Source of the DNA: an uncultured Oscillospiraceae bacterium
Lineage (GTDB): Bacteria; Bacillota; Clostridia; Oscillospirales; Oscillospiraceae
Assembly (NCBI GenBank): GCA_947626315.1
Contig: CANQRQ010000002.1
Coordinates: forward strand, 1-64,000
DNA length: 64,000 nucleotides
Direction of reading: 5' to 3'
Translations under genes and position numbers: made by a program
Part shown: piece after piece, positions 18,554 through 26,895 of the stretch
How the letters are laid out: every line of letters begins with the position of its first letter
How positions within the stretch are numbered: position 1 is the stretch's first letter
The notes under the pieces: model-generated
Told to the model about the DNA's origin: nothing
The model's input: only the letters and a program-made list of their open reading frames with translations
Databases searched by the model: none

Positions 18554-20626
18554 TTAAAGATGCGCCACGATCTTGGCGGCACGGCGGCCAAAGGTCATGG
18601 TGCGGCCGCAGGCAAGGCCTGTGAACAAGTTGGGATAATTGTTGGCGAAGAAGCCGCCGGAGCAGTCGCCGGTGGCCCAGAGGCCCTCGATAGGTGTGCC
18701 GTCCTCCCGGATCACCTGCATGTCGGTGTTGATGCGGCAACCGTCCAGAGTGGTGAGCTGCCAGGCGGCAGTCCGCACGCCGTAGAAGGGGGCCGTGTCC
18801 ACCGGGGTCATGCGGTGGGGCTCCTTGCCGTAGTCCTCGTCCACGCCCTTGTAGCACAGCTCGTTGTACCGGTTCACCGCGGCCACGAAGTTGTCCACAG
18901 GGATGTTCAGGCCCTCGGCCAGCTCCTCCAGGGTGTCGGCCTTGATGATGTAGCCCTCCTTGATCCGGTCCTCATTATTGGCCCAGACCGCATCGTAGGA
19001 GCGGTTGCTGAGCGCGCCGTTGGGGAACGGGAACAGACGGCAGCAGCCCACTTCCTCGAACTGTTCGGCATATTTCCGGTTGTTGGCGTCGAAAATCGTG
19101 CAGTATGTATGGTTCGGCTGCATGACCATGCTGTGGAGCATGAACTCGTAGGGGCCGGACTCGTTGCAGAAGCGCTTGCCGTTGAGATTGACCTTCAGGA
19201 AGGGCTGCTCGCCGAACCAGAAATACTCGCCCTGGGTCTTGTAGCCTGCGGTCTCGGTGGGCAGGCAGCAGCAGCGGTTGAACATCATACCGGCGTGGGT
19301 GGGGTCCATAGCCGCGCCCGCCCAGAGCATGGCCTTGATGCCGGAGCCGTCGCCGAAGGAGCCGCGCTTGCTGTAGGTCACCTTCATGTCCATGGTCATG
19401 GGCTGGAGGGCCAGCATCATCTGGGTGTTGGTGGAATAGCCGCCGGAGGACATGATGACGCCCTTGGAGGCGTTGATGCGGATATAGTGCTCGTCGTTGC
19501 GGTCCTGGGCGATAATGCCGGTGACCTTTCCGTTGGCGTCCTGCTCCAGCTTGACCATAGCGGTGGAGAAGCGGAAGCTCACGTCGCCGGGGGCCTCTTC
19601 GCAGAACTGGGTGAAGGTTTCGTTCAGCGCGGCGCCGGTGGCGGCAGCCCGGTCGCTTTCCGGCTCTACCTCGGGGAACAGATGGGGGCTGTGACCGGTG
19701 GCATAGGCTTTGTCCCGCCCGTGGCCGGCGCCGGTGCTGTTCTCCAGGAACATCTTCCACTTGCCGGTGCCTTCCATCAGATCGGTGAGCCAGTCCACCA
19801 GCTCGCCGGAGTTATCGATCCAGACCTTGATCAGGTCGGAGTCCACATAGCCGCTGCCGTAGCGGACCAGCTCCTGCAGCGCCTCCATCTTGTCGATGGC
19901 CAGATCCGGGTTCGTCTGATACTCCTCCAGCTGGAGCCGGGAGTTGATAGCGCCGATGTCCTCACGGACGGCGGTGGGGCCCTCGTTCTTCTCCACTACG
20001 ATGACCTTGGCGCCCTCCTCGGCGGCGGTCATGGTGGCAATCCAGCCGCCGGTGCCGCAGCCCACCACCAGGACCTCGGTGTCCAGGGTCTCGGTAATGT
20101 CGCTCTCGGCAATCTCCGGGGCGGTGCCCAGCCAGTCGCTGACCTCGGGCTCCTTCTCCGTCAGCTGCACCGTGGTGCCGGAGGCCTGGGAGATGCAGTC
20201 CGCTGCGGCGGTCTTGATGGCGTCGCTGGTGACAGTGGCGCCGGTGACCCCGTCCACATCCGCGGACTGGGCCTGGAGAATGGCGCTGGCCATCTGGTCG
20301 CCGATCTTGCCGCCCACGTCTGGGGTCTCACTGGAGACGTCGATCTGCACGTCGGTGATGCTCTTCTCGTCAAAGGTCATGGTGACCTTCACATCGCCGC
20401 CGATGCCCTTGGCACTGGCCTCATAGGTGCCGGGGGTGAAGGTCAGGCCGGAGACGGCCTCCGGGGGGACGATGGCGCTGGCAGCGCCGCCGCCCAGGGC
20501 GGGCTTGGCCTTGCTGTCCTGCAGGGAATACTCACAGCCCTGCAGCACGCCCAGGGTCGCCACACTGACGGCGCCGGCGGCGATCCCCTTGATAAACTCT
20601 CTGCGGGTGATTTCCGGTTTTGCCAT
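18554..20626 (-). CDS. Tat-signal FMN-binding/FAD-dependent flavoprotein (fumarate/urocanate reductase-like)
   Basis: 690 aa; Tat motif ITRREFIKGIAAGAVSVATLGVLQGC (also lipobox-like), FMN-binding motif DVDGVTGATVTSDAI, FAD Rossmann motif TEVLVVGCGTGGWIATMTAAEEGAKVIVVEKN. Confidence 0.93.
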   Translation of the reverse strand: MAKPEITRREFIKGIAAGAVSVATLGVLQGCEYSLQDSKAKPALGGGAASAIVPPEAVSGLTFTPGTYEASAKGIGGDVKVTMTFDEKSITDVQIDVSSETPDVGGKIGDQMASAILQAQSADVDGVTGATVTSDAIKTAAADCISQASGTTVQLTEKEPEVSDWLGTAPEIAESDITETLDTEVLVVGCGTGGWIATMTAAEEGAKVIVVEKNEGPTAVREDIGAINSRLQLEEYQTNPDLAIDKMEALQELVRYGSGYVDSDLIKVWIDNSGELVDWLTDLMEGTGKWKMFLENSTGAGHGRDKAYATGHSPHLFPEVEPESDRAAATGAALNETFTQFCEEAPGDVSFRFSTAMVKLEQDANGKVTGIIAQDRNDEHYIRINASKGVIMSSGGYSTNTQMMLALQPMTMDMKVTYSKRGSFGDGSGIKAMLWAGAAMDPTHAGMMFNRCCCLPTETAGYKTQGEYFWFGEQPFLKVNLNGKRFCNESGPYEFMLHSMVMQPNHTYCTIFDANNRKYAEQFEEVGCCRLFPFPNGALSNRSYDAVWANNEDRIKEGYIIKADTLEELAEGLNIPVDNFVAAVNRYNELCYKGVDEDYGKEPHRMTPVDTAPFYGVRTAAWQLTTLDGCRINTDMQVIREDGTPIEGLWATGDCSGGFFANNYPNLFTGLACGRTMTFGRRAAKIVAHL

Positions 20627-20722
20627 AGTTCTTTCTCCTTTTCTCCTTTAAATTTGTTTAATTTATTAAATTAACAACAGGGTTTACATGAAAGCCCGGA
20701 GCGCCGGGGATTCCCCGGCAGC

Positions 20723-21475
20723 TCACGGGCGCTTTTTCCGCCCGAACAAGCGGCTGAGCAGGATGCTCAATTCATACAGGCCGATCATGGGCACCGCCAC
20801 CATCACCTGAGACACCACGTCCGGCGGCGTGATCACCGCGGCCAGCAGGAAGATGACCACGATCATAACCCGGCGGCCCTTCACCATCCACGCCGCCTTC
20901 AGGACGCCCAGCACCGTCAGCAGCACAGAGATCACCGGCAGCTCGAACACCGCCCCGAACACCACGAACACCGTCAGCAGGAAGCTCACATACTGCTGGA
21001 TGCTGATGGAGGCGGACACGCTCACCTGGGCGCTAAACTGGATCAGGAAGCGGAGCATGAAGGGCAGCATGAGGCCGTAGGCGAAGAGCACGCCGCCGCA
21101 GAAGCAGAGCGTGCCGAAAAACAGCGTCCCCAGCATGAAGCTCTTTTCCCGGCGGGTCAGGCCGGGGCTGCAAAAGGCGTAGATATGGTAGGCGATCAGG
21201 GGGAACGCCAGGACCAGCCCTCCGGTCAGGGCGATGGACAGATAAACCATCAGCAGCTCCTGGGGGGCGATGTACACATAGACGTAGCCGTAGCGCAGGC
21301 CCATGTCCGTCAGCAGAGTGACCAGCGCGGGGGCATAGCTCAGGCACAGGGCAAAGCCCGCCGCCAGAACCAGCAGGCAGATCAGGCTCCTGTCCCGCAG
21401 CTCCTTCAGGTGGCCCGACAGGCTCATGCTCCCTTCGGAGCCGGCCTTGGTCCGGCGCTTTTTACTCCTTGCCAT
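20723..21475 (-). CDS. tatC: Twin-arginine translocase subunit TatC
   Basis: 250 aa; MSLSGHLKELRDRSLICLLVLAAGFALC...SPGLTRREKSFMLGTLFFGTLCFCGGVLFAYGLMLPFMLRFL...ITPPDVVSQVMVAVPMIGLYELSI. Confidence 0.97.
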   Translation of the reverse strand: MARSKKRRTKAGSEGSMSLSGHLKELRDRSLICLLVLAAGFALCLSYAPALVTLLTDMGLRYGYVYVYIAPQELLMVYLSIALTGGLVLAFPLIAYHIYAFCSPGLTRREKSFMLGTLFFGTLCFCGGVLFAYGLMLPFMLRFLIQFSAQVSVSASISIQQYVSFLLTVFVVFGAVFELPVISVLLTVLGVLKAAWMVKGRRVMIVVIFLLAAVITPPDVVSQVMVAVPMIGLYELSILLSRLFGRKKRP

Positions 21476-21644
21476 CCTCGCTCTTGGCGTCCTTGTCTTT
21501 GCTCTCTTCCTCCTCGGCCATCCCGTCCTTGAAGCTCTTGACGCTCTTGCCGAACATCTTGGTCAGCTTGGGGATCTGGGTAGGTCCGAAAAGCAGAATG
21601 ACAATGATCAGAATGACGATCAGTTCAGTGGGTCCCAGTTTCAT
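21462..21644 (-). CDS. tatA: Twin-arginine translocase TatA-like subunit
   Basis: 60 aa; MKLGPTELIVILIIVILLFGPTQIPKLTKMFGKSVKSFKDGM: TM, FGP hinge, amphipathic helix. Confidence 0.93.
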   Translation of the reverse strand: MKLGPTELIVILIIVILLFGPTQIPKLTKMFGKSVKSFKDGMAEEEESKDKDAKSEDGKE

Positions 21645-22066
21645 ACATTTTCTCCTTCTGTCTGTTCCGTATTTTCAGCCGCCGGAGCTTCGGGCCCCGC
21701 GGGCAGCTCCTCTTCCGCTTCCGGCTCTGCCGCCCCGGCAGGGGCCGGAGGCTCTTCCGCCGGCGCTTTTTCCGGGGGCTTTGCTTTGCCGATGCTCTTA
21801 AATTCCTTTTCCAGGTCCTTCATGTCCCCCCGCACCTGCTTGTCCAGCTCTTCCAGGGGTTCCAGCGCCTCCCGCAGAGGCTTCTGGGCCTCCTCCAGGG
21901 GCTCGATGACGCTCTCCCGCACGTCCTGGGTCACGTCCTGGGACACCTTGCGGAATTCCCGCAGCGCCTGGCCCAGCTTCTGGGCGTAGGCGGGCAGCTT
22001 ATCCGGCCCGATGGCCAGCAGGGCCACGATAAATATCACCACCAGCTCCATAAAGCCGATTTTCAT
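21641..22066 (-). CDS. TatA/TatB-like translocase subunit with long acidic/proline-rich tail
   Basis: 141 aa; MKIGFMELVVIFIVALLAIGPDKLPAYAQKLGQALREFRK followed by a long charged helix. Confidence 0.88.
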   Translation of the reverse strand: MKIGFMELVVIFIVALLAIGPDKLPAYAQKLGQALREFRKVSQDVTQDVRESVIEPLEEAQKPLREALEPLEELDKQVRGDMKDLEKEFKSIGKAKPPEKAPAEEPPAPAGAAEPEAEEELPAGPEAPAAENTEQTEGENV

Positions 22067-22331
22067 AGGCGTCTCTCCTCCGCTCTCCGCCGCCGGGATC
22101 CTGTAATATATCAGGATTATTTATTAGCGTTAATTATATGGCATAATTTATATTCTTGTCAATCTTTTTTATGCGTTTTGATTCAAAATGCCGAACGGTT
22201 TTTCCTCTCTCAGGGTAAATTTCACAAAAACGCCGGCCGCGCTCTGACGGCGGCGGAAGAAGCCCGAAGAACATTTGCAAAAATCGCCGCTTTGGTGTAT
22301 GATACAGGCACTACGAAAGCGGCGGTGTTTT

Positions 22332-23033
22332 ATGAGCTTTGAAAAAATCTCCGTTCCCTCGGTGCGGGAACAGTTCGTGCGGGACATTGAAAACAAGATC
22401 CTCTCCGGGGAGCTGCAGATCGGCCAGCGCCTGCCCTCGGCCCGGGATCTCTGCGAGCTGATGGGGGTCAGCCTGACCACGGTGAGCACCGGCATCGCGG
22501 AGCTGGCCAGCAAGGGCTTTCTGGACGTAAAGCCCCGGGGCGGGGTCTATGTGGCGGACTATATCCAAAACGGCACGCCGGAGACGCTGTTCGCCATCTT
22601 CCGCTACAACGGCGGGCACCTGAACCCCCACGAGATCCGCTCCTTTACCGAGACCCGGATCGCCATGGACCCCTATGTGGTGAAGCTGGTATCCCAGCGG
22701 GCGCCGGACGAAGCGATCCAGGCCCTGGCGGAGGATGTGGAGAAGATCAAGGCCTGCGCGGAGATCCCGGAGGCCTGCCAGCTGGTGACGGAGTTTTACC
22801 GGAAGCTCTACCAGCTCACGGACAATTCCGTGTTCTCTCTGATCTACAAGACCACGGCGGAGGTCCAGAAGGGGATGTACGCCCTGTACTTTGAGAAAAA
22901 CGGCCTGGATCTGCTGAAAAGCTCCACCGCCGGGCTGTACGAGGCCTTGGTCAGGCGGGACTGGGAGGCTGCCGCCGCCATGGCGGTCAGCTCCATGGAG
23001 AGCGTTCTCTGCGGCCCCAGCGCTATTGTATGA
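22332..23033 (+). CDS. GntR/FadR-type transcriptional regulator
   Basis: MSFEKISVPSVREQFVRDIENKILSGELQIGQRLPSARDLCELMGVSLTTVSTGIAELASKGFLDVKPRGGVYV: GntR winged HTH plus C-terminal helical domain. Start moved to ATG 22332. Confidence 0.93.
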   Translation: MSFEKISVPSVREQFVRDIENKILSGELQIGQRLPSARDLCELMGVSLTTVSTGIAELASKGFLDVKPRGGVYVADYIQNGTPETLFAIFRYNGGHLNPHEIRSFTETRIAMDPYVVKLVSQRAPDEAIQALAEDVEKIKACAEIPEACQLVTEFYRKLYQLTDNSVFSLIYKTTAEVQKGMYALYFEKNGLDLLKSSTAGLYEALVRRDWEAAAAMAVSSMESVLCGPSAIV

Positions 23034-23122
23034 TCAACTTCTCCCGCCGCGGGCTTCTCGCCTGCGGCGGTTCTCTCTGTCTGTTTTACGCTGAAAAATT
23101 TTTTTACAAATGGATAGCATTG

Positions 23123-23155
23123 TGGACAATTGTATGGTATACTGGTGGACAATTG
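23123..23155 (+). promoter_or_regulatory. Direct-repeat operator candidate (TGGACAATTG x2)
   Basis: TGGACAATTG at 23123-23132 and 23146-23155, 23-bp period, flanking TATACT upstream of the 23216 CDS. Confidence 0.45.
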
Positions 23156-23215
23156 AGCCGGAGGGGATAAAACCGGCCGGCCGGAATCCCCGCGCGCTGT
23201 ACAGGAGGCCGCTCC

Positions 23216-23815
23216 ATGGAGATAAAAAGCCTGAAATGGACCCGAGAGCCCACAAGTTATCAGATCCGGCCGGACCGGATCGAGATCACCACCGCGCCCC
23301 ACACCGACCTGTGGCAGAGGACCTATTACCATTTCCGCAACGACAACGCGCCGCTGCTGCAGATGGAGACGGAGGAGCCGTATTTCTCTTTCCTGGTGAA
23401 AACGGATTTCACGGAGAGCTGCCATCGCTTTGACCAGTGCGGCGTGGTGCTGTATCTGGACGCGGAAAACTGGCTGAAGGCCTCAGTGGAGTACGAGAAC
23501 GAGCGCTTCCAGCATCTGGGCTCCGTTGTGACAAACCACGGGTATTCCGACTGGGCCACCACGGCCATTCCGGCCGACGTGAAGACCATGTGGTACCGTC
23601 TCAGCCGGCGGGAGGATGACTACTGCCTGGAGGCCTCTCCGGACGGGAAGGCTTTTACGCAGATCCGGGTCTGCCACCTGTGGGAGGGCAAAGGGAAGAT
23701 CCGCTTCGGTATCTACGCCTGCAGTCCGGAGGACTCCAGCTTCCGGGCGGTGTTCACGAACCTGGAGATCACCGACTGCGCCTGGAAGGCGCACGACGGC
23801 CAGCAGCCGGACTGA
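23216..23815 (+). CDS. DUF1349-like (concanavalin-fold) protein
   Basis: 199 aa; TDLWQRTYYHFRNDNAPLLQMETEEPYFSFLVKTDF...FDQCGVVLYLDAENWLKASVEYEN...WYRLSRREDDYCLEASPDGKAFTQIRVCHL. Confidence 0.85.
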   Translation: MEIKSLKWTREPTSYQIRPDRIEITTAPHTDLWQRTYYHFRNDNAPLLQMETEEPYFSFLVKTDFTESCHRFDQCGVVLYLDAENWLKASVEYENERFQHLGSVVTNHGYSDWATTAIPADVKTMWYRLSRREDDYCLEASPDGKAFTQIRVCHLWEGKGKIRFGIYACSPEDSSFRAVFTNLEITDCAWKAHDGQQPD

Positions 23816-23845
23816 CCTAAAGAAAAAAGAAATGGGGCAGAGAGA

Positions 23846-24826
23846 ATGAAAGACCAACTGTTGCTGAGGAAGCCGATCACCGTCAACCGTCTGACGCTGA
23901 GAAACCGGATCGTTATGCCGCCTATGGCCACCGGGAAGGCGGAGCAGGGCCGGCCCAGTGAGGAGCAGATCGCCCACTACGCCGCCCGGGCCGGAGGAAC
24001 GGCCCTGATCATCGTGGAGCATGCCTATGTCTCTCCCGAGGGCATGGCCCATGACACGCAGCTGTCCATGGCCGACGATTCCCTTGTTCCCGCCTACCGG
24101 GAGCTGACCGGCGCGGTCCACGCCCGGGGCGCCGAAGTTTTTGCCCAGCTCAACCACGCGGGAGCCCGGGCTCAGGGCTCCGGCCTTCCGGCGCTCAGCC
24201 CCAGCGGGATTTCGGTCTGGGAGCAAAGCCCCGTGTCCGGGAGCATGACGGCGGAGGAGATCGGCGTTTTGAAGGACCGTTTTGTGTCCGCCGCCCTGCG
24301 TGCGAAGGAGGCCGGGTTTGACGGCGTGGAGATCCACTGCGCCCACGGCTATCTGCTCAATCAGTTCTACTCGCCCCTCACCAATCACCGCGCGGACGCG
24401 TACAGCGGCTCCACTCTGGAGGGCCGGACGAGGCTGCAGGCAGAGATCCTGCAGGCGGTCCGGGCGGCGGTCGGCGGGGAATACCCCCTGGCCATCCGCT
24501 TTGGGGCGTATGACTACAGGAGCGGCGGCAGCCGTGTGGAGGAGATCCCGGCGGCCTGCCGGGCCTTTCAGGCCGCGGGCGCCGATCTGCTGGATATCTC
24601 CGGCGGCCTCAACGGCTATACGGTGGCAGGCTTCACCGCGCCGGGCTGGTTTGCCGGGCTGAGCTCCCTGGCCCGGGCCAGCGTGGATATCCCGGTCCTG
24701 CTCACCGGCGGCGTCACAACGGCGGAGGAGGCGGAAGCGCTGCTGCAAAGCAGGGCGGCCGACCTGATCGGCGTAGGGCGCGCGATGCTGAAGACACCGG
24801 ACTGGGCGGTCCAGGCGCTCAGATAA
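23846..24826 (+). CDS. NADH:flavin oxidoreductase, old yellow enzyme family
   Basis: 326 aa; LTLRNRIVMPPMATGKAEQGRPSEEQIAHYAARAGGTALIIVEHAYV...GFDGVEIHCAHGYLLNQFYSPLTNHRADAYSGS. Confidence 0.95.
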   Translation: MKDQLLLRKPITVNRLTLRNRIVMPPMATGKAEQGRPSEEQIAHYAARAGGTALIIVEHAYVSPEGMAHDTQLSMADDSLVPAYRELTGAVHARGAEVFAQLNHAGARAQGSGLPALSPSGISVWEQSPVSGSMTAEEIGVLKDRFVSAALRAKEAGFDGVEIHCAHGYLLNQFYSPLTNHRADAYSGSTLEGRTRLQAEILQAVRAAVGGEYPLAIRFGAYDYRSGGSRVEEIPAACRAFQAAGADLLDISGGLNGYTVAGFTAPGWFAGLSSLARASVDIPVLLTGGVTTAEEAEALLQSRAADLIGVGRAMLKTPDWAVQALR

Positions 24827-24879
24827 CAGCCGGCTCCCGGGCGCTGCGCCTGAAAAACGGCAGAAGATAAGTCAAAGAG

Positions 24880-25342
24880 GCTGCAGCAAAACACTTTTTG
24901 CTGCAGCCCTTAATCTGCGAAAAGAGATGCTATTGAAGATAAACGAAAGTTTATAGGAGAAAAGATTACCTTCTCGGCTCTTCTCCTTCGGTCACCAGCG
25001 GGAACAGAGTTTGGTCTCTTGGTGGCTTTGTTCGCTTTCTTTGCCTTGCCGCAAAGAAAGCGAACCGAAAGAAAAGGCACCCGGGGAAGTTTCCCCGGGG
25101 CCCCTCTGGGAGCAGGGTACAGCAGACCCGTTCTCAGGTCGCCCTTAGTCTTTCTTGCAGGTTTACCCCGGTGCAGACACTGGCAGAAGTCGCTCCTGCG
25201 GTTGCACGCACATACCTACAAGGCTCGCCGGGCACTTGTTTCCTTATATAAACTTTCGTTTACCTCAGAAAAAATTTTGCCTTCCTTTCACACAAGAAGG
25301 GGCTGCAGCAAAATGCTACAGCTCCTTCTTGCCTATATTCAT
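24880..25342. repeat. MITE-like element (copy A) with imperfect terminal inverted repeats, each carrying a stem-loop
   Basis: Left end ggctgcagcaaaacactttttgctgcagcc...gataaacgaaagtttata; right end is an imperfect reverse complement (tatataaactttcgtttacc...ggggctgcagcaaaatgctacagctcc); internal hairpin gttcgctttctttgccttgccgcaaagaaagcgaac. Confidence 0.7.
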
Positions 25343-25452
25343 AATTTGTTCAGCAAATTTTCAGTTTCTATTCAGCAAAACGGCTTATACTATGGCCGTA
25401 AGAGAAAAAAGGTCCTCTGACGGGCCCGGTCAATAAAAGGAGCGCGAGAAAA

Positions 25453-26742
25453 ATGAGCGAGAGCTATGAATATCATTTTAAAGCGGAAGACGGGGAGATC
25501 CCTCCCCGGACCGTGAACCCTGAGCCGCCGAAAAAGCGGGGCATCAGCGGGCGGATCATCGCCCTGGTGCTGGTCTGCCTGCTGCTGGGCGGGGCCATCG
25601 GCGCCGGCGGCTACGCCTTGGGCAGCGCTGCGGGGAAGGACCCGGAGGGCAGCAGCACCGTCCAGATGGGCCAGCGGGAGAAAACCGTGATCGACGTGAA
25701 GAGCGTGGATACCGGCAGGCTGATGACCGAGGCGGAGGTCTACGCCACCAACGTCAACTCCACCGTGGGCATCACCACCCTGGTCACCACCAATTTCTGG
25801 GGCTATCAGACCCAGTCCCCCGCCTCCGGCTCCGGCTTTATCCTCACCGAGGACGGCTACATCCTCACCAACTACCATGTGATCGAGGACTCGGACAGCA
25901 TCACCGTCACCCTCTATGACGGCAGCACCTACGACGGCACGGTGATCGGCTACGACGAGAGCAACGACATCGCCGTTTTGAAGGTGGACGCCCAGGGCCT
26001 GAGCCCTGTAATCATCGGGGATTCGGAGAACCTGAACGTGGGCGACCCGGTGGTGGCCATCGGCAACCCCCTGGGTGAGCTGACCTTCTCCCTCACCGGC
26101 GGCCGCATCAGCGCCCTGGACCGGGAGATCACCATGTCCGGCGGCGCCACCATGAACCTGCTGCAGACCGACTGCGCCATCAACGCCGGCAACTCCGGCG
26201 GCGCCCTCTTCAACCTCTACGGCGAGGTGGTGGGCATCACCAACGCCAAATACTCCAGCAGCGGCTCCACCGGCGAGACCTCCATTGACAATATCGGCTT
26301 TGCCATCCCGGTCAATCAGGTGATGAACATCGTCCAGAGCATCATTGAAAAAGGCTACATCACCAAGCCCTATATCGGCGTCAGCGTGATGACCGTCAGC
26401 ACCGAGGCCATCAGCTACGGTCTGCCCGCCGGGGCCTCTGTCCAGAGCGTGACCGAGGACGCGCCCGCCGAGAAGGCCGGCCTGCAGGTCAACGACATTA
26501 TCTACGCCGTGGACGGGCAGGAGATCTCCAGCAGCTCCGATCTGGTGGATATCGTGGGCAAAGCCGCCCCGGGAGATACACTGACTCTCTCCGTGTACCG
26601 CCAGGGAGAGAAGCTGGAGCTGAGCATCCAGGTGGGTGAGCAGACCCAGTCCGCCCTGCCGGAAGAGCAGGAGACCAGCTCCCAGCGGGGCGACCAACAG
26701 CAGCTGCCCTCCGGTATCTTCCCCTGGTTCTTCGGGAACTAA
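25453..26742 (+). CDS. HtrA/DegP-like trypsin-type serine protease with PDZ domain
   Basis: 429 aa; TM, GSGFILTEDGYILTNYHVIEDSDSITV, NDIAVLKVDAQ, TDCAINAGNSGGALFNLYGEVVGI (catalytic GNSGG), C-terminal PDZ. Confidence 0.96.
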   Translation: MSESYEYHFKAEDGEIPPRTVNPEPPKKRGISGRIIALVLVCLLLGGAIGAGGYALGSAAGKDPEGSSTVQMGQREKTVIDVKSVDTGRLMTEAEVYATNVNSTVGITTLVTTNFWGYQTQSPASGSGFILTEDGYILTNYHVIEDSDSITVTLYDGSTYDGTVIGYDESNDIAVLKVDAQGLSPVIIGDSENLNVGDPVVAIGNPLGELTFSLTGGRISALDREITMSGGATMNLLQTDCAINAGNSGGALFNLYGEVVGITNAKYSSSGSTGETSIDNIGFAIPVNQVMNIVQSIIEKGYITKPYIGVSVMTVSTEAISYGLPAGASVQSVTEDAPAEKAGLQVNDIIYAVDGQEISSSSDLVDIVGKAAPGDTLTLSVYRQGEKLELSIQVGEQTQSALPEEQETSSQRGDQQQLPSGIFPWFFGN

Positions 26743-26760
26743 ACGCTGAACCGTTTGTAT

Positions 26761-26797
26761 CTTTTGCCTCCGGGTCCGCAGACCCGGAGGCAAAAAG
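26761..26797. terminator. Hairpin terminator after HtrA-like gene
   Basis: TTTTGCCTCCGGGTCcgcaGACCCGGAGGCAAAA. Confidence 0.8.
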
Positions 26798-26895
26798 CAT
26801 CCGGTTGACGAAAGAGAAAAAAGCTTTTATAATACATAATAGTGTATGCCGTTGTCTGAAGAAACCGTTTTGCCCAAAAACAGAGGAGCTGTGAC

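Noticed and set aside
18059-20674. 871-aa plus-strand ORF
   Set aside because: Antisense to the Tat-signal flavoprotein, which has strong family motifs.
25019-25436. ORFs inside the repeat element (e.g. MVALFAFFALPQRKRTERKGTRGSF...) as genes
   Set aside because: They read through hairpins of a repeat with a partial copy elsewhere; no RBS or domain signal; likely spurious.
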